DNA from: an uncultured Solirubrobacteraceae bacterium
GTDB taxonomy: Bacteria > Actinomycetota > Thermoleophilia > Solirubrobacterales > Solirubrobacteraceae
Direction of reading: 5' to 3'
DNA: 64,000 nucleotides
Assembly (NCBI GenBank): GCA_902806205.1
Contig: CADCVR010000019.1
Coordinates: forward strand, 20,046-84,045
A model generated the notes under the pieces. It did no database searches and was not told the DNA's origin. It was given only the letters and a program-made list of their open reading frames with translations. Shown here one piece after another: positions 60,434 through 64,000 of the stretch (the first letter of the stretch is position 1; each line of letters starts with the position of its first letter). The position numbers were made by a program, and so were the translations under genes.

Positions 60434-61894
60434 TCACGCCGCGACCGCCGCGCCGCCGCGTCGCGGGTCGCCCGCACCCGTCAGCGCGCCCCCGGGCCCG
60501 CGCTGCACCGCGCCGACCCCGCCGAAGAAGAGATTGCGATCACGGAATGCCTGAACCGTGTGGCCCTGCGCGCGTAAGCTCGCGATCGGTACGCCCGGCT
60601 CGACGAAGACCGTTCCGTTCTCGAAGTGCAGCCGCGGGGCGTCGACGGCCGGCGCGGCGGCCAGCCCGCGGTCGACGACGCCGACGATCGTCTGCACGAT
60701 CGCCGAGCGGATGCGGTTGGAGCCCGCCGACCCGAGCACGAGCTCGACGCCGTGCTCGCCCACCACGACCGTGGGAGCCATCATCGACGGCATCCGCCGC
60801 CCGGGCGCCAACGCATGGAAGCCGAGCGGGTTGAGATCCTCCTCGCCCATGATGTTGTTCGGGTGCATGCCGGTGCCGGGCACCACCACGCCCGAGCCCT
60901 CGCCGTTCGTGCACGTCACCGCGGCGGCGCGCCCGGCACCGTCCACGACGGAGATGTGCGTGGTCGAGCCCAGGCGGGAGGCGAGGTAGCGCTCGGCGAA
61001 GCCGGGCTCCCCGAGCCCGGAGACGAACTCCGGGGTGCGGCCGGCCTGCACCTCCTCCATGACCGCGACGAGCCGCTCGGGCCCGACGCCGGTGCCGCGC
61101 TGCAGCAGCGCCAGCGCGTGTCCGACGAGGATGCCGCCGGCGTTCGGCGGTGGGTTCACGAGCACCTCGCGGCCGTGGTAGGCGATCCGCAGCGGCTCGC
61201 GCTCGACGGCCGTGTAGCCGTCGAGGTCGGCGCCCGTGAGCACGCCCCCGCGCTGCTCGAGCCACCCGAGCACGCGCCGGGCGACCGCGCCGGTGGTGAA
61301 CGGCTCGGCGCCCTCCGCGCCCAGGCGCTCGAGGGCGTCGGCGAGATCGGGCCAGCGGAAGACGTCGCCCGGGCCGAGCACCCGGCCGCGCGGCGCGAAG
61401 AGCGCCGCGGCCTCGGGGGTCGAGGTCAGGATGCCGGCGAGGATCTCGGCGACGTAGCCCTGGGAACGGTTGAGCGTCACCCCTTCGCGGGCGAGGGCCA
61501 CGGGGCGTCGCACGAGCTCGTCGAGCCCGAACGATCCCCAGCGTCCCAGCGCCGCGTCGATGCCCGCGACCGTCCCCCAGGTTCCCACGGACGCCGGCCC
61601 GACGTTGAACGTCTGCGTCGCGTCGCCGAAGTCGACGTCGACGGGCAGCAGCGCAGCCCGCTCGGCCTGAGCGGACCGCCCGCGACCCGGCGCCGCGACG
61701 AAGAAGTCCAGCAGCGTCGGCTCGGGGTCGAAGCCCTCGACGAGCAGATACCCGCCTGCGCCCAGCCCGGTGAGCAGCGGCTCGGCCACGAACGACATGA
61801 GCATCGCGCCGACCGCCGCGTCGACGGCGTTGCCCCCCGCGCGCAGCACCTGCGCGCCCGCGGCCGCGGTGACCGGGTGCCCGGCGGCCACCAT
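60434..61894 (-). CDS. ggt: Gamma-glutamyltransferase family protein
   Basis: A 486-aa N-terminal-nucleophile hydrolase that cleaves gamma-glutamyl amides such as glutathione. The self-processing nucleophile is Thr311 in LGSTTHISVVDGAGR. Upstream are GGNAVDAAVGAMLMSFVAEPLLTG and GTWGTVAGIDAAL; downstream SMMAPTVVV and GSAGSNRIRSAI. It is shorter than typical (about 560 aa) and lacks a signal peptide, so a cytosolic hydrolase or acylase role is possible. ATG 61894 is used; TTG 61909, six bases after the ftsZ stop, is the alternative. Confidence 0.9.
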   Translation of the reverse strand: MVAAGHPVTAAAGAQVLRAGGNAVDAAVGAMLMSFVAEPLLTGLGAGGYLLVEGFDPEPTLLDFFVAAPGRGRSAQAERAALLPVDVDFGDATQTFNVGPASVGTWGTVAGIDAALGRWGSFGLDELVRRPVALAREGVTLNRSQGYVAEILAGILTSTPEAAALFAPRGRVLGPGDVFRWPDLADALERLGAEGAEPFTTGAVARRVLGWLEQRGGVLTGADLDGYTAVEREPLRIAYHGREVLVNPPPNAGGILVGHALALLQRGTGVGPERLVAVMEEVQAGRTPEFVSGLGEPGFAERYLASRLGSTTHISVVDGAGRAAAVTCTNGEGSGVVVPGTGMHPNNIMGEEDLNPLGFHALAPGRRMPSMMAPTVVVGEHGVELVLGSAGSNRIRSAIVQTIVGVVDRGLAAAPAVDAPRLHFENGTVFVEPGVPIASLRAQGHTVQAFRDRNLFFGGVGAVQRGPGGALTGAGDPRRGGAAVAA

Positions 61895-61914
61895 GCCGCC
61901 CGAACCCAATGCGG

Positions 61915-63171
61915 TCAGCGCCTGGGCACGAACTCGGGGACGTCGAGCTCGGTGACCCCGAGGCCGGACCTCCGCGGCGGCGCCGGGTCGCGGGCACTCT
62001 GGCGGCGCTGGACGCGCGGCTCGCCGGCCGGCTCCTCCAGCCGCGGGCGCGGCGGGCGGCCCGCGGGGCCTCCGAAGCCGGTGGCCACGACCGTGACCCA
62101 GACCTGGTCGTCGAGACGCTCGTCGACCATCGCCCCGAAGATGATGTTCGCGTCGGGATGCGCGGCCTCCGCGACGGCCTTGGCCGCCGCGTTGACCTCC
62201 CACAGCGACAAGTCCTGTCCCGAGGTGATCGACAGCAGGATCTTCCGGGCGCCGTCCATCGAGGTCTCCAGCAGCGGCGACTCGACCGCGTGGTGGGCGG
62301 CGTCGATCGCCCGCTCCTCTCCCGTGCCCATGCCGATCCCGAGCAGGGCGGGGCCGGCGTCGGACATGATCGTCCGCACGTCGGCGAAGTCGAGGTTGAT
62401 CAGTCCGGGCAGCGTGACGAGGTCGGAGATCCCCTGAACGCCCTGGCGCAGGACGTCGTCGGCCACGCGGAACGCGTCGACCATCGAGGTCTTCTTGTCG
62501 AGCACGCTGAGCAGCCGGTTGTTCGGGACGACGATCAGCGTGTCGACCTCCTCGCCGAAGCCGGAGATGCCCTGCTCGGCCTGTGCCGCACGGCGGGTGC
62601 CCTCGAAGCCGAAGGGCTTCGTGATGATCCCGACGGTGAGCGCTCCGAGCTCACGGGCGATGCGGGCGACCACCGGCGCCGCCCCGGTGCCGGTGCCTCC
62701 GCCGGCCCCCGCGGCGATGAAGACCATGTCCGCGCCCTTGAGCAGCGCCTTGATCTTGTCGTACTCCTCCATCGCCGAGGCCCGCCCGAGTTCGGGGTTG
62801 GAGCCCGCGCCCAGCCCGCGCGTGATGCTCGGGCCGATGTGGAGCGTGACGTTCGCGGTGGACTGCTGCAGGGACTGGACGTCGGTGTTGATCGCGATGA
62901 ACTCCACGCCCCCGACCTCGGCCTCGACCATGCGGTTGACGGCGTTGACGCCGGCGCCGCCGACACCCACGACCCGGATGACCGGCTGCCCCACCGGGCG
63001 CACCTCACCCCACGGCGACGGCGTCTCGTGGCGGGCGAACGGATCGGACTCGTAGGCGCGCTGCGGCGGGTTCACGGGTGCGCCGCGGGGCGCGACGACC
63101 GCGGGCGCCGGCGTCTGCGAGCCTTCTTCGGAGGAGAAGGCGCTGCGCAGCCGGTCGGTCGACGAGGGCAC
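61915..63171 (-). CDS. ftsZ: Cell division protein FtsZ with N-terminal extension
   Basis: A 418-aa tubulin-like GTPase that polymerises into the Z-ring. The GTP loop is AGAGGGTGTGAAP at residues 144-156, with GVGGAGVNAVNRM near 69-81, and the catalytic loop appears as NLDFADVRTIMSDAG. The C-terminal peptide LDVPEFVPRR would bind SepF-type partners. The core begins only at residue 64, so about 50 extra disordered residues precede it. GTG 63171 is the only start before the core in this frame. No dcw-cluster genes (ftsW, murC, ftsQ, sepF) are nearby. Confidence 0.95.
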   Translation of the reverse strand: MPSSTDRLRSAFSSEEGSQTPAPAVVAPRGAPVNPPQRAYESDPFARHETPSPWGEVRPVGQPVIRVVGVGGAGVNAVNRMVEAEVGGVEFIAINTDVQSLQQSTANVTLHIGPSITRGLGAGSNPELGRASAMEEYDKIKALLKGADMVFIAAGAGGGTGTGAAPVVARIARELGALTVGIITKPFGFEGTRRAAQAEQGISGFGEEVDTLIVVPNNRLLSVLDKKTSMVDAFRVADDVLRQGVQGISDLVTLPGLINLDFADVRTIMSDAGPALLGIGMGTGEERAIDAAHHAVESPLLETSMDGARKILLSITSGQDLSLWEVNAAAKAVAEAAHPDANIIFGAMVDERLDDQVWVTVVATGFGGPAGRPPRPRLEEPAGEPRVQRRQSARDPAPPRRSGLGVTELDVPEFVPRR

Positions 63172-63238
63172 CGCCGGCTCGGGCTCGGCCGGAGGCTGCC
63201 GGCGCGCGCGACCCGGCGCGCGAGTGTCCCGTCCGCGC

Positions 63239-64000
63239 TCAAGACGCGTTCCGCAGCGCCTCGCCCCCGAGATCCGCGTCGAGGGCGTCGGCGGCGATCC
63301 AGCCGGACATCATCACCATGGGCATGCCGGGGCCGGGATGGGCCGCGCCGCCGGCGAGGTAGAGGCCGCGGACCTGGCGCGAGCGGTTGCCCGGCTTGAA
63401 GGCCCCCATAAAGCGGCCGTGCGAGGCGAGGCCGTAGATCGCCCCGTTCAGCACCCGGTAGCGGTCGTGGATGTCCTGGGGCGTGAGATGGCGCTCGACC
63501 ACGATCCGGTCCTCTAGGTCGTGGAGGCCGGCGGTGCGCTTCAGCTTGTCGAGGATGACGCGGCGATAGGCCGGGAACATCGCCGACCAGTCGTGGTGCG
63601 GGCGGAGATAGGGCGTGTGGACGAGGACGTAGAGCGCCTCGCCGCCCTCCGGCGCGACGTCCGGGTCGGTGATCGCCGGCGCGGCGAGATAGGCCGTCGG
63701 GTCCGGGGCCGGCTCGCCCTTCTTGTAGATGAAGTCGAACTCCTCCTCCGGGTCGCGGGAGAAGACGAAGTCGTGGTGGGCGAGATGGGGGTAGCGCTTG
63801 CTGAGGCCGAGATAGAGCACGACGCCCGAGCAGGCGGGCTCGAAGTCGCGCTTGGCGAAGGGCTCGGCGTGCTCGCCCCGCACCAGCTCCCGGTAGGTGC
63901 GGATCGAGTCCATGTTGGAGACGACCGCATCGTAGCGATCGCGCCCGCCATCGGCGGTGACGACCCCGCGCACCGCCCCGCCCGCCATGTCGAGCCCCGT
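63239..64000 (-). CDS. Phytoene-desaturase-like flavoprotein, C-terminal part
   Basis: Partial gene whose 5' end lies beyond position 64000; 253 codons plus stop are visible, and the frame is open to the window edge. The visible part has YDAVVSNMDSIRTYREL, VLYLGLSKRYPHLAHHDF, LHDLEDRIVVERHLTPQDI, GAIYGLASHGRFMGAFKPGN and the C-terminal FAD/substrate motif LYLAGGAAHPGPGMPMVMMS. This is the CrtI carotenoid desaturase family. It would add double bonds to phytoene or a related isoprenoid in the membrane. The stop is 67 bp upstream of the ftsZ start. Confidence 0.9.
   Translation of the reverse strand, partial: TGLDMAGGAVRGVVTADGGRDRYDAVVSNMDSIRTYRELVRGEHAEPFAKRDFEPACSGVVLYLGLSKRYPHLAHHDFVFSRDPEEEFDFIYKKGEPAPDPTAYLAAPAITDPDVAPEGGEALYVLVHTPYLRPHHDWSAMFPAYRRVILDKLKRTAGLHDLEDRIVVERHLTPQDIHDRYRVLNGAIYGLASHGRFMGAFKPGNRSRQVRGLYLAGGAAHPGPGMPMVMMSGWIAADALDADLGGEALRNAS

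Noticed and set aside
1..64000. tRNA, rRNA, CRISPR arrays or riboswitches
   Set aside because: No cloverleaf-like sequences, spaced direct repeats or known riboswitch cores were seen by eye; a covariance-model scan would be decisive.

Overview
The window is very GC-rich (about 70% by eye), densely packed DNA with many GTG starts, 1-4 bp start/stop overlaps and almost no A/T-rich intergenic sequence. The gene content points to a high-GC actinobacterium, most likely Thermoleophilia/Solirubrobacterales. Supporting content is the F-type ATP synthase order, the rpmE-DUF1385-prfA-prmC-TsaC block, a GH57/GT4/methyltransferase alpha-glucan block, ETF plus ETF:quinone oxidoreductase beside a split B12-dependent acyl-CoA mutase, and FtsZ with a LDVPEFVPRR tail. 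The lineage is inferred from content, not from a search. No rRNA, tRNA, CRISPR array, prophage or intact transposase was recognised.

Layout. 1-3017 (-): ATP synthase operon (atpI-like, B, E, F, H, start of A). 3380-8256: metallophosphoesterase, a frameshifted PhoD phosphatase, a secreted clan GH-A hydrolase, a TetR regulator and a methyltransferase. 8364-14322: envelope-sugar locus (DUF354 transferase, WecA/TagO-like phosphotransferase, two SDR epimerases, a TIM-barrel/SDR fusion). 14358-20121: housekeeping block glyA, rpiB, TsaC, prmC, prfA, a DJ-1 hydrolase, a decayed DUF1385 gene and rpmE. 20304-22928: large multicopper oxidase. 23001-28983 (-): acyl-CoA mutase large and small subunits, etfB, etfA, ETF-QO. 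29449-33903 (-): RNA-repair operon Pnkp/Hen1 led by an unrecognised 178-aa gene. 33936-41567: HAD phosphatase, thiolase, leucyl aminopeptidase, membrane protein, MeaB, acyltransferase, DUF3253. 41849-44559: glycerol-1-phosphate dehydrogenase, nucleotidyltransferase, GDPD. 44699-50733: ABC-F and the methyltransferase/GH57/GT4 block, whose gene order matches the mycobacterial methylglucose polysaccharide cluster. 50868-64000: DUF4259, alcohol dehydrogenase, RCK-domain channel-like protein, secreted protein, CDF pseudogene, DrrAB-type exporter, ThuA, LON-domain protein, EamA transporter, lipoprotein, gamma-glutamyltransferase, ftsZ and a partial phytoene-desaturase-like gene.

Whole-window signals. 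About twenty genes carry a TANNNT hexamer 6-11 nt before the start codon and no Shine-Dalgarno, suggesting widespread leaderless transcription; this also decides several starts. In three divergent pairs the two -10 hexamers overlap inside a 26-27 bp gap (near 10634, 40571 and 49804). Four palindromic MITE-like elements (19366, 41584, 41747, 59846), two flanked by exact TTA repeats, sit at gene 3' ends. The best candidates for undescribed biology are the extra first gene of the RNA-repair operon, the TIM-barrel/SDR fusion with its sugar locus, the glycerol-1-phosphate/nucleotidyltransferase pair and the overlapping bidirectional promoters.
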